DNA of 40,859 nt from Streptomyces anandii JCM 4720 (GTDB lineage: Bacteria > Actinomycetota > Actinomycetes > Streptomycetales > Streptomycetaceae): positions 162,751-203,609 of the forward strand of contig NZ_BMVJ01000012.1 in the NCBI RefSeq assembly GCF_014650655.1, written 5' to 3'. Of this stretch, positions 16,971 through 28,235 are shown one piece after another. Position numbers and translations under genes: made by a program. The notes under the pieces are model-generated. The model was not told the origin of the DNA and ran no database searches. It saw only the letters and a program-made list of their open reading frames with translations. Position 1 is the first letter of the stretch, and each line of letters opens with the position of its first letter.

Positions 16971-18041
16971 ATGAACTGGGACGACACGACCGACAGCCCC
17001 GCCCCCGAGCGGCTCGTCGGTGCGTCCGCCGACGGTGAGGACCAGGCCGTCGAGGCCGCCCTGCGCCCCAAGGACCTGGGCGAGTTCATCGGCCAGGAGA
17101 AGGTCCGCGAACAGCTCGACCTCGTGCTGCGCGCCGCACGCGCCCGCGGCGCCACCGCCGACCACGTGCTGCTCTCCGGCGCCCCCGGCCTCGGCAAGAC
17201 CACGCTTTCCATGATCATCGCCGCCGAGATGGGCGCCCCCATCCGCATCACGTCGGGCCCCGCCATCCAGCACGCCGGCGACCTCGCCGCCATCCTCTCC
17301 TCCCTCCAGGAGGGAGAGGTCCTCTTCCTCGACGAGATCCACCGCATGTCCCGGCCCGCCGAGGAGATGCTCTACATGGCGATGGAGGACTTCCGCGTCG
17401 ACGTGATCGTCGGCAAGGGCCCCGGTGCCACCGCCATCCCCCTCGAGCTGCCCCCCTTCACACTGGTCGGCGCCACCACCCGCGCGGGCCTGCTGCCGCC
17501 CCCGCTGCGCGACCGCTTCGGCTTCACCGCCCACATGGAGTTCTACGAGCCCGCCGAGCTGGAGCGGGTCGTGCACCGCTCGGCGCACCTGCTCGACGTG
17601 GAGATCGACACCGACGGCGCCGCCGAGATCGCCGGCCGCTCCCGCGGCACGCCCCGCATCGCCAACCGCCTGCTGCGCCGCGTCCGTGACTACGCGCAGG
17701 TCAAGGCGGACGGGATCGTCACCCGCGAGATCGCCGCGGCCGCCCTCGCCGTCTACGAGGTGGACGCGCGCGGCCTCGACCGGCTCGACCGGGCCGTCCT
17801 CCAGGCGCTGCTGAAGCTGTTCGGCGGCGGCCCGGTGGGCCTGTCCACCCTCGCGGTCGCGGTGGGGGAGGAGCGCGAGACGGTGGAAGAGGTCGCCGAG
17901 CCCTTCCTCGTACGCGAGGGCCTGCTCGCCCGCACCCCGCGCGGGCGCGTGGCGACCCCGGCGGCCTGGGCGCACCTCGGCCTCACCCCGCCCCGCTCGG
18001 CCTCCGCGGGAAACGGACAACAAGATCTGTTCGGGGGATGA
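16971..18041 (+). CDS. ruvB: Holliday junction DNA helicase RuvB
   Basis: A 356-residue AAA+ ATPase motor of branch migration. Walker A is GAPGLGKTT and Walker B is LFLDEIHR; the arginine-finger/sensor segment TTRAGLL and the sensor-2 region [16 protein letters not shown] follow, with a winged-helix domain at the C-terminus. The start at 16971 has CGAGG upstream. The final residues NGQQDLFGG are a short polar tail common in actinobacterial RuvB. It is the last gene of ruvCAB. Confidence 0.97.
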   Translation: MNWDDTTDSPAPERLVGASADGEDQAVEAALRPKDLGEFIGQEKVREQLDLVLRAARARGATADHVLLSGAPGLGKTTLSMIIAAEMGAPIRITSGPAIQHAGDLAAILSSLQEGEVLFLDEIHRMSRPAEEMLYMAMEDFRVDVIVGKGPGATAIPLELPPFTLVGATTRAGLLPPPLRDRFGFTAHMEFYEPAELERVVHRSAHLLDVEIDTDGAAEIAGRSRGTPRIANRLLRRVRDYAQVKADGIVTREIAAAALAVYEVDARGLDRLDRAVLQALLKLFGGGPVGLSTLAVAVGEERETVEEVAEPFLVREGLLARTPRGRVATPAAWAHLGLTPPRSASAGNGQQDLFGG

Positions 18042-18088
18042 GACGAACGGCATTGGCCCCGGGAGGAACCCAGGTGCCATGCTGAGCG

Positions 18089-18118
18089 TTGTTCCATGCG
18101 CGCGGACTCGCTTAGACT
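18089..18118 (+). promoter_or_regulatory. promoter of the yajC-secD-secF unit
   Basis: TTGTTC (18089-18094) and TAGACT (18113-18118) with an 18-base spacer, about 85 bases before the yajC start. It fits the TTGACA/TANNNT consensus of the main Streptomyces sigma factor. Confidence 0.5.
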
Positions 18119-18204
18119 CCGCCGATGCCGCCTTAGTGGGCAGCACACATACCCCCAACCATCAGGCCGCTCACTTCGCGGTCGTGTGAAGGAAGTACCG
18201 ACCC

Positions 18205-18717
18205 GTGAGTCTCGTGACCCTCCTCCCGTTCATCGTGCTCATCGGGGCCATGTTCCTGATGACCCGGTCGGCCAAGCGCAAGCAGCAGCAGGCCGCCCAA
18301 ATGCGGAACCAGATGCAGCCCGGCAGCGGAGTCCGCACCATCGGGGGCATGTACGCCACGGTCAAGGAGGTCAGTGACGAGACGGTCCTCCTCGACGCCG
18401 GCCCGGGCGTCGAGCTGCTGTTCGCCAAGAACGCGATCGCGACCGTCCTGTCCGACGACGAGTACAACCGCATCGTCCACGGCATCGAGCACGACCTGAA
18501 GTCCGACACCGACATCGTCCCGGACGACGCCTCCTCCCTCACCGAGACCGACGAGGCCGACGGATCCGCCGCTGCCGCCGCCTCCGACGACAAGATCGAC
18601 CTCGGCAAGAAGGACGCCGCCGAGGAGGGCGCCGGCGCGGCCGAGGCCGCCGAGCCCACCGAGGCCAAGGCGCAGGACGAGCCGAAGAAGACCGAGGGCG
18701 ACTCCGGCACGAAGTAG
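18205..18717 (+). CDS. yajC: preprotein translocase subunit YajC
   Basis: A 170-residue accessory subunit of the SecDF complex. One N-terminal membrane helix (LVTLLPFIVLIGAMFLM) is followed by the conserved basic RSAKRKQQQ and the GSGVRTIGGMYATV motif. The family usually ends near residue 100; here a highly acidic, Ala/Glu/Asp/Lys-rich tail of about 75 residues follows (from about DDASSLTETDEADG), probably disordered in the cytoplasm. GTG 18205 has GAAGGAAG upstream. It precedes secD by 143 bases, with a small G+C hairpin between. Confidence 0.94.
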   Translation: MSLVTLLPFIVLIGAMFLMTRSAKRKQQQAAQMRNQMQPGSGVRTIGGMYATVKEVSDETVLLDAGPGVELLFAKNAIATVLSDDEYNRIVHGIEHDLKSDTDIVPDDASSLTETDEADGSAAAAASDDKIDLGKKDAAEEGAGAAEAAEPTEAKAQDEPKKTEGDSGTK

Positions 18718-18753
18718 TCACGCTCCGGTGGTGTGCGCGCGGCACGATCCCGC

Positions 18754-18780
18754 CCCGGGCACCACCGGGCGCGCTTGTTT
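18754..18780 (+). terminator. possible attenuator between yajC and secD
   Basis: CCCGG (18754-18758), six-base loop, CCGGG (18765-18769), then CGCGC and TTGTTT. The stem is short, so it may only reduce read-through into secD. Confidence 0.3.
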
Positions 18781-18860
18781 CCTGCACGGAACAGCCCGAC
18801 ACCATGTCACGGCCGACCGCGCCCACCGGCGTGGAGCGGCCCGAGAGGGAGTACGAGAAG

Positions 18861-20648
18861 GTGGCAGCACCTAAGAGGGGCCGGAGCGCGAGTGCCCAGA
18901 GCAAGCCGGGGCGCTCGCTGGCCCTCATCCTGATCGCCATCGTGGCGCTCACCGGCGGAATGTTCGCCTCGGGACACACCACTCCCCGTCTCGGTATCGA
19001 CCTCGCCGGTGGAACCAGCATCACGCTGACGGCGGTCAACCAGCCGGGGCAGCCCAACGCGATCAACAAGGCCAACATGGACACCGCGGTCGACATCATG
19101 AACCGCCGTGTCAATGGTCTGGGCGTGTCGGAGACGGAGGTCCAGACCCAGGGCGATCGCAACATCATCGTCAACATCCCGCGCGGCACGAACTCCAAGG
19201 AGGCGCAGCAGCAGGTCGGCACGACCGCCAAGCTGTACTTCCGCCCGGTCCTGCAGCAAGAGGTCTCCGGCGCCTCCGGTCGGAGCCCGTCGCCGGGCGC
19301 GTCCCCCAGCGGCAGCTCCTCGACGAAGCCGAGCGCCAGCCCCGCCTCCGGCTCCACCCCGAAGGCGAAGGCGTCCTCGTCGGCCACACAGTCCCCCAAG
19401 GCGACGCCGACCTCTCAGGGCCGTGCCGTCACCGACGCCCTGAAGGCCGGCTCCACCCCCTCGCCGAGCGCGTCCGCCTCCTCGAGCGCCAAGCCGTCGG
19501 CCACTCCCTCACCCGGGGCGAGCAGCGCCGCCGCCGACCTTCAGGCCCGCTACGCCGCCCTCGACTGCAGCAAGCCCGCCGAGCAGGCCGGCGCCGGGAA
19601 GGACGCCAAGCCCGGTGAGCCCACCGTCGCCTGCGGCCAGGACGGCAAGGTCTGGAGCAAGTTCCTGCTCGGACCGGTCGCGGTCGACGGCCAGGAGGTG
19701 AAGAAGGCGCAGGCCGCCTTCGACACCCAGGGCGCCAGCGGCTGGCAGGTCCAGATGACCTTCAACTCCAAGGGCTCGAGCAAGTTCGCCGACATCACCG
19801 GTCAGCTGGCCCAGAAGACCACCCCGCAGAACGAGTTCGCGATCGTCCTCGACGACCAGGTGGTCTCCCACCCGTACGTGCAGACGGCCATCACCGGCGG
19901 CAACGCGGAGATCTCCGGCCGCTTCACCCAGCAGGAGGCGCAGAGCCTCGCCAACATGCTGTCGTACGGAGCGCTCCCGCTGACCTTCAAGGAGTCGAGC
20001 GTCACCACCGTGACCGCGGCGCTCGGTGGCGAGCAGCTCCAGGCGGGCCTCATCGCGGGCGCGATCGGCCTGGCCCTGGTGATCATCTACCTCGTGCTGT
20101 ACTACCGCGGTCTGTCGCTCGTCGCCGTCGCGTCCCTGTCGGTCTCCGCGGTCCTCACCTACGTGATCATGGCTCTGCTCGGCCCGACCATCCACTTCGC
20201 GCTGAACCTGCCGGCCGTCTGCGGCGCCATCGTCGCCATCGGCATCACCGCCGACTCGTTCATCGTCTACTTCGAACGCATCCGGGACGAGATCCGTGAG
20301 GGCCGCACGCTGCGTCCCGCGGTCGAGCGGGCCTGGCCGCGTGCCCGGCGCACCATCCTGGTCTCGGACTTCGTGTCGTTCCTGGCCGCCGCCGTCCTGT
20401 TCATCGTGACCGTCGGCAAGGTCCAGGGCTTCGCGTTCACGCTCGGCCTGACCACCCTGCTGGACGTGGTCGTCGTCTTCCTGTTCACCAAGCCGCTCAT
20501 GACGATCCTCGCCCGCCGCAAGTTCTTCGCGAACGGCCACAAGTGGTCCGGGCTCGACCCGAAGAGCCTGGGTGCCAAGCCGCCGCTGCGCCGCATCCGC
20601 CGTCCCGCCGGTCCGACCGCCGGCCCTGTCGACCCGAAGGAGGCCTGA
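18861..20648 (+). CDS. secD: protein translocase subunit SecD
   Basis: A 595-residue RND-type subunit that uses the proton gradient to help proteins complete export. It has an N-terminal helix (about 19-36), the conserved GIDLAGG (45-51), a large extracytoplasmic P1 region, then five membrane helices with the D4-type segment GITADSFIVYFERIRDE. Inside P1 is a Ser/Pro/Ala/Thr-rich low-complexity stretch (residues about 136-226) followed by two cysteines (236, 258). The start is set at GTG 18861, with GAGGGAG nine bases upstream; ATG 18804 in the same frame would add 19 residues but has no ribosome-binding site. secF follows after three bases. Confidence 0.93.
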   Translation: MAAPKRGRSASAQSKPGRSLALILIAIVALTGGMFASGHTTPRLGIDLAGGTSITLTAVNQPGQPNAINKANMDTAVDIMNRRVNGLGVSETEVQTQGDRNIIVNIPRGTNSKEAQQQVGTTAKLYFRPVLQQEVSGASGRSPSPGASPSGSSSTKPSASPASGSTPKAKASSSATQSPKATPTSQGRAVTDALKAGSTPSPSASASSSAKPSATPSPGASSAAADLQARYAALDCSKPAEQAGAGKDAKPGEPTVACGQDGKVWSKFLLGPVAVDGQEVKKAQAAFDTQGASGWQVQMTFNSKGSSKFADITGQLAQKTTPQNEFAIVLDDQVVSHPYVQTAITGGNAEISGRFTQQEAQSLANMLSYGALPLTFKESSVTTVTAALGGEQLQAGLIAGAIGLALVIIYLVLYYRGLSLVAVASLSVSAVLTYVIMALLGPTIHFALNLPAVCGAIVAIGITADSFIVYFERIRDEIREGRTLRPAVERAWPRARRTILVSDFVSFLAAAVLFIVTVGKVQGFAFTLGLTTLLDVVVVFLFTKPLMTILARRKFFANGHKWSGLDPKSLGAKPPLRRIRRPAGPTAGPVDPKEA

Positions 20649-20651
20649 GCA

Positions 20652-21767
20652 ATGTCGAAACTCGGCAACCTCGGCGCTCGACTGCACCGCGGCGAGATCA
20701 GCTACGACTTCGTCGGCAAGCGCAAGATCTGGTACGGCATCTCCATCCTGATCACCATCACGGCCATCGTCGGCCTGGCGGTGCGCGGCCTGAACATGGG
20801 CATCGAGTTCCAGGGCGGAGCGGTCTTCACCACCCCGAAGACCACCGTCTCGGTGGCCCAGGCCGAGCAGTACGCCGCGCAGGCCTCCGGTCACGAGGCC
20901 GTGGTGCAGAAGCTCGGCACGGGTGCGCTGCGCATCCAGATCGCCGGGATCGAGACCGGCAAGTCCGACGCGATCAAGGACACGCTCGCCAAGGACCTCA
21001 ACGTCAACTCCGAGCAGATCAACGCCGACCTGGTCGGCCCGAGCTGGGGTCAGCAGATCGCCGACAAGGCCTGGGAGGGCCTCGGCATCTTCATGGTCCT
21101 CGTCGTGATCTACCTGGCGATCGCCTTCGAGTGGCGTATGGCCGTGGCCGCGCTGGTCGCCCTGATCCACGACATCACCATCACCACGGGCATCTACGCC
21201 CTGGTCGGCTTCGAGGTCACCCCCGGCACGGTCATCGGTCTGCTGACGATCCTCGGTTACTCGCTCTACGACACGGTCGTCGTCTTCGACAGCCTCAAGG
21301 AGCAGACGAAGGACATCACCAAGCAGACCCGGTTCACCTACAGCGACATCGCCAACCAGTCGATCAACGGCACACTGGTGCGCTCCATCAACACCACCGT
21401 GGTCGCCCTGCTGCCGGTCGCGGGCCTGCTGTTCATCGGAGGCGGCTTCCTCGGGGCCGGCACGCTGAACGACATCTCGCTGTCGCTGTTCGTCGGCCTC
21501 GCGGCCGGTGCGTACTCCTCGATCTTCATCGCCACCCCGCTCGTCGCCGACCTCAAGGAGCGCGAGCCGCAGATGAAGGCCCTGCGCAAGCGCGTCCTGG
21601 CCAAGCGGGCACAGGCCGGCGCCCAGGGCGAGCCGGTGCCGGCGGCCGGCGCGGGCGCGGCGTACGACGACGAGACCGCGGACGCGGCTCCCGCCGTGGT
21701 CGGTCCGCGCGGCCAGGCCGCGTCCCGCGGCCGCGGCCGCGGCCGTCCCTCCGGGAAGCGCCGATGA
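20652..21767 (+). CDS. secF: protein translocase subunit SecF
   Basis: A 371-residue partner of SecD with six membrane helices and one periplasm-side domain. The family sequence MGIEFQGG (near residue 50) and the helix-4 region GYSLYDTVVVFDSLKE are intact. The C-terminal tail is an Ala/Gly and then Arg/Gly-rich extension (RGRGRGRPSGKRR), basic and probably cytoplasmic. The ribosome-binding site AAGGAGG (20637-20643) lies inside the last codons of secD. The stop overlaps the apt start as ATGA. Confidence 0.95.
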   Translation: MSKLGNLGARLHRGEISYDFVGKRKIWYGISILITITAIVGLAVRGLNMGIEFQGGAVFTTPKTTVSVAQAEQYAAQASGHEAVVQKLGTGALRIQIAGIETGKSDAIKDTLAKDLNVNSEQINADLVGPSWGQQIADKAWEGLGIFMVLVVIYLAIAFEWRMAVAALVALIHDITITTGIYALVGFEVTPGTVIGLLTILGYSLYDTVVVFDSLKEQTKDITKQTRFTYSDIANQSINGTLVRSINTTVVALLPVAGLLFIGGGFLGAGTLNDISLSLFVGLAAGAYSSIFIATPLVADLKEREPQMKALRKRVLAKRAQAGAQGEPVPAAGAGAAYDDETADAAPAVVGPRGQAASRGRGRGRPSGKRR

Positions 21768-22312
21768 CCGCGATGACCGATGTGCAGGAGCTGCTGCTCA
21801 GCCGCATCCGTGACGTGGCGGACTACCCGGAGCCGGGCGTGATGTTCAAGGACATCACCCCGCTGCTGGCCGATCCCGTGGCGTTCACCGCGCTCACCGG
21901 CGCGCTCGCGGACATCGCCGAGCGCACCGGCGCGACCAAGGTCGTCGGCCTGGAGGCCCGCGGATTCATCCTGGGCTCCCCGGTCGCCGTCCGCGCGGGC
22001 CTGGGCTTCATCCCGGTCCGCAAGGCCGGCAAGCTCCCCGGAGCCACCCTGCGCCAGGCCTACGACCTGGAGTACGGCTCGGCCGAGATCGAGGTGCACG
22101 CCGAGGACCTGACCGGCGGCGACCGCGTGCTGGTCGTCGACGACGTGCTCGCCACCGGCGGCACCGCCGAGGCCTCCGTCCAGCTGATCCGCCGGGCGGG
22201 AGCCGAGGTCGCGGGACTGGCCGTCCTCATGGAGCTGGGCTTCCTGGGCGGCCGCGGCCGCCTGGAGCCCACCCTGGGCGAGGCCCCGCTGGAGGCCCTG
22301 CTCCGCATCTGA
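21764..22312 (+). CDS. apt: adenine phosphoribosyltransferase
   Basis: A 182-residue purine-salvage enzyme converting adenine and PRPP to AMP. The PRPP-binding loop VLVVDDVLATGGTAEA is intact, as is the N-terminal region YPEPGVMFKDITPLL that marks this family. ATG 21764 overlaps the secF stop and has GGGAAG five bases upstream; ATG 21773 is the other candidate. The order secD-secF-apt-relA is the same in mycobacteria. A stem-loop at 22373-22403 separates it from relA. Confidence 0.96.
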   Translation: MTAMTDVQELLLSRIRDVADYPEPGVMFKDITPLLADPVAFTALTGALADIAERTGATKVVGLEARGFILGSPVAVRAGLGFIPVRKAGKLPGATLRQAYDLEYGSAEIEVHAEDLTGGDRVLVVDDVLATGGTAEASVQLIRRAGAEVAGLAVLMELGFLGGRGRLEPTLGEAPLEALLRI

Positions 22313-22372
22313 GGACCGCCCGGACGCCACCGTGCGCCACACGACGTCACGCGGCATCACGCACCGCCACCG

Positions 22373-22403
22373 AGACGGGCCCGGAGGAATCCGGCGCCCG
22401 TCT
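22373..22403 (+). terminator. terminator after apt
   Basis: AGACGGGC plus CCGGA (22373-22385), GGAA tetraloop, TCCGG, one bulged C, GCCCGTCT (22396-22403). It is a 13-bp stem capped by a GNRA-type loop; a short T-run follows shortly after. Confidence 0.65.
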
Positions 22404-22524
22404 GCGGTGTTTCCCCGGTGAACAGCCCTCACATCGGGCTGGAGGCGATCCTGGAGCCCGGGATCGCTACCATGGGATCTCCGGAGCCTGACCGGGGGAC
22501 CCGGATCGTGCACGAGGAGCCCTC

Positions 22525-25038
<2,514 letters not shown>

Positions 25039-25045
25039 AGGCGCA

Positions 25046-25069
25046 CAGCGGGGCGCGAGAGCCCCGCTG
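25046..25069 (+). terminator. first hairpin after relA
   Basis: CAGCGGGGC (25046-25054), loop GCGAGA, GCCCCGCTG (25061-25069): a 9-bp perfect stem, immediately next to the larger hairpin. Confidence 0.6.
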
Positions 25070-25122
25070 GAGACGGCTGAGGGCTCCCGTACCCCATCGG
25101 TACGGGAGCCCTCAGCCGTCTC
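25070..25122. terminator. 24-bp perfect hairpin between convergent genes
   Basis: Bases 25070-25093 (beginning GAGACGGCTGAGG) pair perfectly with 25099-25122 (ending CCTCAGCCGTCTC) around a five-base loop CCATC. It lies between relA and the minus-strand DUF349 gene and should act in both directions. Confidence 0.9.
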
Positions 25123-25150
25123 AGCACCCGGGGGCCGGGCGGCGACAGCT

Positions 25151-26380
25151 TCAGCCGCCGAACTCCTGCAGACCCTTCAGCGCCTGGTCCAGAAGCGCCT
25201 GGCGGCCGTCCAGCTCCTGCTGGAGCTTGTCCGCCTTGGCGCTGTTGCCCTGCGCCCGCGCCTGCTCGATCTGGCCCCGGAGCTTGTCCACGGCCGCCTG
25301 CAGCTGACCGGTCAGGCCCTCGGCACGCGCGCGTGCCTCCGGGTTGGTGCGCCGCCACTCGGCCTCCTCGGCCTCCTGGATGGCGCGCTCGACCGTGTGC
25401 ATCCGGCCCTCGACGCGGGGACGCGCGTCGCGCGGCACATGGCCGATGGCCTCCCAGCGCTCGTTGATCGAGCGGAAGGCGGCCCGGGCGGCCTTCAGGT
25501 CGGCGATCGGCAGGAGCTTCTCGGCCTCCTCGGCCAGCTCCTCCTTCAGCTTCAGGTTCTCCGACTGCTCGGCGTCCCGCTCGGCGAAGACCGAGCTGCG
25601 GGCGGCGAAGAACACGTCCTGGGCGCCGCGGAAGCGGTTCCACAGGTCGTCCTCGTGCTCGCGCTGGGCGCGGCCCGCGGCCTTCCACTCCGCCATCAGC
25701 TCGCGGTAACGGGCCGCCGTCGGGCCCCAGTCCGTCGAGTCCGACAGCGCCTCGGCCTCGGCGACCAGCCGCTCCTTGGTCCTGCGGGCCTCCTCGCGCT
25801 GCGCGTCCAGTTGCGCGAAGTGCGCCTTGCGCCGCTTGGAGAACGCCGACCGCGCGTGCGAGAAGCGGTGCCACAGCTCGTCGTCGGACTTGCGGTCCAG
25901 CCGCGGCAGCCCCTTCCAGGTGTCCACCAGCGCGCGCAGCCGCTCACCGGCCGCCCGCCACTGGTCGGACTGCGCGAGCTGCTCCGCCTCGGTGACCAGG
26001 GCCTCCTTGGAGTGCCGCGCCTCGTCCGCCTGCCGGGCGCGCTGCGCCTTGCGCTCCTCGCGCCGCGACTCCACGGTCTCGACCAGCTTGTCCAGGCGGG
26101 TGCGCAGCGCGTCCAGGTCGCCGACCGCATGGTGCGCGTCCACCTGCTCCCGCAGGTGGTCGATGGCCGCCTGGGCGTCCTTCGCGGACAGATCGGTGGT
26201 CCGTACTCGCTTCTCGAGGAGGCCGATCTCGACAACCAGGCCCTCGTACTTGCGCTCGAAGTAGGCCAGCGCCTCCTCGGGGGAGCCCGCCTGCCAGGAA
26301 CCGACGACCTGCTCGCCGTCGGCCGTACGCACGTACACGGTCCCCGTCTCGTCGACGCGGCCCCACGGGTCGCTGCTCAC
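25151..26380 (-). CDS. DUF349 coiled-coil protein
   Basis: A 409-residue cytoplasmic protein made largely of charged helices. Three DUF349-type repeats are visible at about 135-185, 212-265 and 288-340, each with a central Trp (DTWKGL, AEWKAAG, ERWEAIG) and a following LWxRF or comparable helix. The N-terminus (WGRVDETGTVYVRT) is a short beta-rich module that is typical of actinobacterial members. The C-terminus is a long coiled coil rich in Gln and Ala. Its molecular role is unknown. GTG 26380 has a strong GGAGGAGG ribosome-binding site. It lies 137 bases downstream of the cyclophilin gene on the same strand and may be co-transcribed. Confidence 0.88.
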   Translation of the reverse strand: MSSDPWGRVDETGTVYVRTADGEQVVGSWQAGSPEEALAYFERKYEGLVVEIGLLEKRVRTTDLSAKDAQAAIDHLREQVDAHHAVGDLDALRTRLDKLVETVESRREERKAQRARQADEARHSKEALVTEAEQLAQSDQWRAAGERLRALVDTWKGLPRLDRKSDDELWHRFSHARSAFSKRRKAHFAQLDAQREEARRTKERLVAEAEALSDSTDWGPTAARYRELMAEWKAAGRAQREHEDDLWNRFRGAQDVFFAARSSVFAERDAEQSENLKLKEELAEEAEKLLPIADLKAARAAFRSINERWEAIGHVPRDARPRVEGRMHTVERAIQEAEEAEWRRTNPEARARAEGLTGQLQAAVDKLRGQIEQARAQGNSAKADKLQQELDGRQALLDQALKGLQEFGG

Positions 26381-26517
26381 AGCGCCTCCTCCACATGATG
26401 CCTGCGAGGGCGCTCGAAGCTCCCCCGGGCATCGTCCACAGTTTCGTCACGGCCAACATAGGCGACCGGCGGGTTGCCTGTCCGCATCCCGCGCGACCGA
26501 AATTTCGCAGTTGACGC

Positions 26518-27342
26518 TCAGGATTTGGCGACCGTCGCCTTGTTGATCACGACCGTCGCGTTGGGGGCTCCGTCGCCGCCGCCGGTGTTCTCGCCCGCGG
26601 CGGCGATCTTCTTCAGTACCTTCATCCCGGACTCGGAAATCGTACCGAACGGGCTGTAGTTGGGCGGCAGCGGACTGTTCTGGTACACCAGGAAGAACTG
26701 GCTTCCGCCCGTGTGCTTCTGCCCGGTGTTCGCCATCGCCACCGTGCCGGCCGGATAGACGTTGTCCTTGAGGCTCTTGTCCTTGAGGTTCTCGTCCGGG
26801 AGCGTGTAGCCGGGACCGCCGCTGCCGGTGCCCGTCGGGTCGCCGCACTGCAGCACGTAGATGCCGTTCGTGGTGAGCCGGTGGCACTTGGTGTGGTCGA
26901 AGAAGCCCTGCGCGGCAAGGAAGTTGAAGCTGTTCACCGTGTGCGGCGCGGCCGACGTCTTCAGCGCCACGTCTATGTCGCCGCACGTCGTCGCGAGCTT
27001 CATCGTGTACTTCGCCGACGCGTCGATCGTCATCGCCGGCTCCTTCTTCCAGCTCAGCTTCTTCACCGGGCCCGCGGCCGGCTTCGCGCACGGGTCCGGC
27101 GCCTTGCTGGGCGCGGAGGCGCTCGGGGTGACCTGCGCGCTCGCGTTCGACTTGTCGTCCTTGTCGTTCTTCAGCACCCCGGTCGTGTACAGCGCGACGC
27201 TGCCGATGACGACCACGCCGAGCACCGACGCGATCACGGAGTTGCGCATCCGCGCCTTGCGCCGTGCGCTGGTGCGCCGCTGCTGCTGCCGCAAGAACTT
27301 CTCCCGGGCGAGCTGACGCCGCCGCTGCTCCTGGCTGACCAC
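26518..27342 (-). CDS. membrane-anchored cyclophilin-type peptidyl-prolyl isomerase
   Basis: A 274-residue protein with a basic cytoplasmic N-terminus (about 1-33), one membrane helix (about 35-55), a Ser/Pro/Ala/Lys linker and an extracytoplasmic cyclophilin domain from about residue 108. The active-site region reads KCHRLTTNGIYVLQCGDP where typical cyclophilins have FHR...FMIQGGD, so the Arg and Gln are kept but neighbouring residues differ. PNYSPFGTI matches the FG strand. It should help folding of exported proteins, although activity is not certain given the changes. GTG 27342 has GAGGAGAG upstream. The equivalent gene in M. tuberculosis (Rv2582, ppiB) also lies between relA and the metallo-beta-lactamase gene. 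Confidence 0.9.
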   Translation of the reverse strand: MVSQEQRRRQLAREKFLRQQQRRTSARRKARMRNSVIASVLGVVVIGSVALYTTGVLKNDKDDKSNASAQVTPSASAPSKAPDPCAKPAAGPVKKLSWKKEPAMTIDASAKYTMKLATTCGDIDVALKTSAAPHTVNSFNFLAAQGFFDHTKCHRLTTNGIYVLQCGDPTGTGSGGPGYTLPDENLKDKSLKDNVYPAGTVAMANTGQKHTGGSQFFLVYQNSPLPPNYSPFGTISESGMKVLKKIAAAGENTGGGDGAPNATVVINKATVAKS

Positions 27343-27510
27343 CGGGTTCTCTCCTCATGCGTCTTGGGTGCCGACCGGTACACATGCGTCGTGCGAGCCG
27401 ACCGTCTGCGTGTGCCCCGTACCGTATATGGGTTCGCTGAGGATCCGGCAGCGCCGGTAGGCTCTGACCGCGGCCGCGGCCGCCCGTATCGACACAAACG
27501 AAGGACGATC

Positions 27511-28224
27511 GTGCTCATTGCCGGGTTCCCCGCCGGGGCCTGGGGGACGAACTGCTACCTCGTCGCCCCGGCCGCCGGTGAGGAGTGCGTGATCATCGAC
27601 CCCGGCCACCAGGCCGCCGACGGCGTCGCGGAGGCGGTCCGCAAGCACCGGCTCAAGCCCGTCGCCGTCGTCCTCACCCACGGCCACATCGACCACGTGG
27701 CCTCGGTCGTCCCGGTGTGCGGCGCGCACGACGTACCGGCCTGGATCCACCCGGCCGACCGGTACATGATGAGCGACCCCGGCAAGGCCCTCGGCCTCTC
27801 CGTCGGTACGCCGCTGATGGGGGACCTGACCGTGGGGGAGCCGGACGACGTCAGGGAACTGGCCGACGGTGCCCGGCTGGAACTGGCCGGCCTGGAATTC
27901 TCAGTCGCGCACGCGCCCGGCCATACCAAGGGGTCGGTGACGTTCCGGATGCCCGAGGCCGCGGACATCCCGCCGGTCCTCTTCTCCGGGGATCTGCTCT
28001 TCGCCGGCTCCATCGGACGCACCGACCTGCCCGGCGGTGACATGGCCGAGATGCTCGACTCGCTGGCCCGCGTGTGCCTGCCGCTCGACGACTCGACCGT
28101 GGTGCTGTCCGGCCACGGCCCCCAGACGACCATCGGCCGGGAGCGCGCCACCAACCCCTATCTGCGGCAGGTGGCGGCCGGCCCGGGAGCGGACGCGGAC
28201 GCCGCTCCCCGACGAGGAATGTGA
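27511..28224 (+). CDS. metallo-beta-lactamase-fold hydrolase (glyoxalase II-like)
   Basis: A 237-residue zinc hydrolase of the glyoxalase II/YcbL type. The metal motif THGHIDH gives His57, His59, Asp61 and His62; the later ligands are in [15 protein letters not shown] and SGHGP. The short C-terminal part lacks the full helical substrate domain of classical glyoxalase II, so the substrate is uncertain. GTG 27511 has GAAGGA (27500-27505) five bases upstream. It is divergent from the cyclophilin gene, the 168-base gap presumably holding both promoters, and it precedes hisS by 11 bases as in mycobacteria. Confidence 0.9.
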   Translation: MLIAGFPAGAWGTNCYLVAPAAGEECVIIDPGHQAADGVAEAVRKHRLKPVAVVLTHGHIDHVASVVPVCGAHDVPAWIHPADRYMMSDPGKALGLSVGTPLMGDLTVGEPDDVRELADGARLELAGLEFSVAHAPGHTKGSVTFRMPEAADIPPVLFSGDLLFAGSIGRTDLPGGDMAEMLDSLARVCLPLDDSTVVLSGHGPQTTIGRERATNPYLRQVAAGPGADADAAPRRGM

Positions 28225-28235
28225 CGAGACACTTC

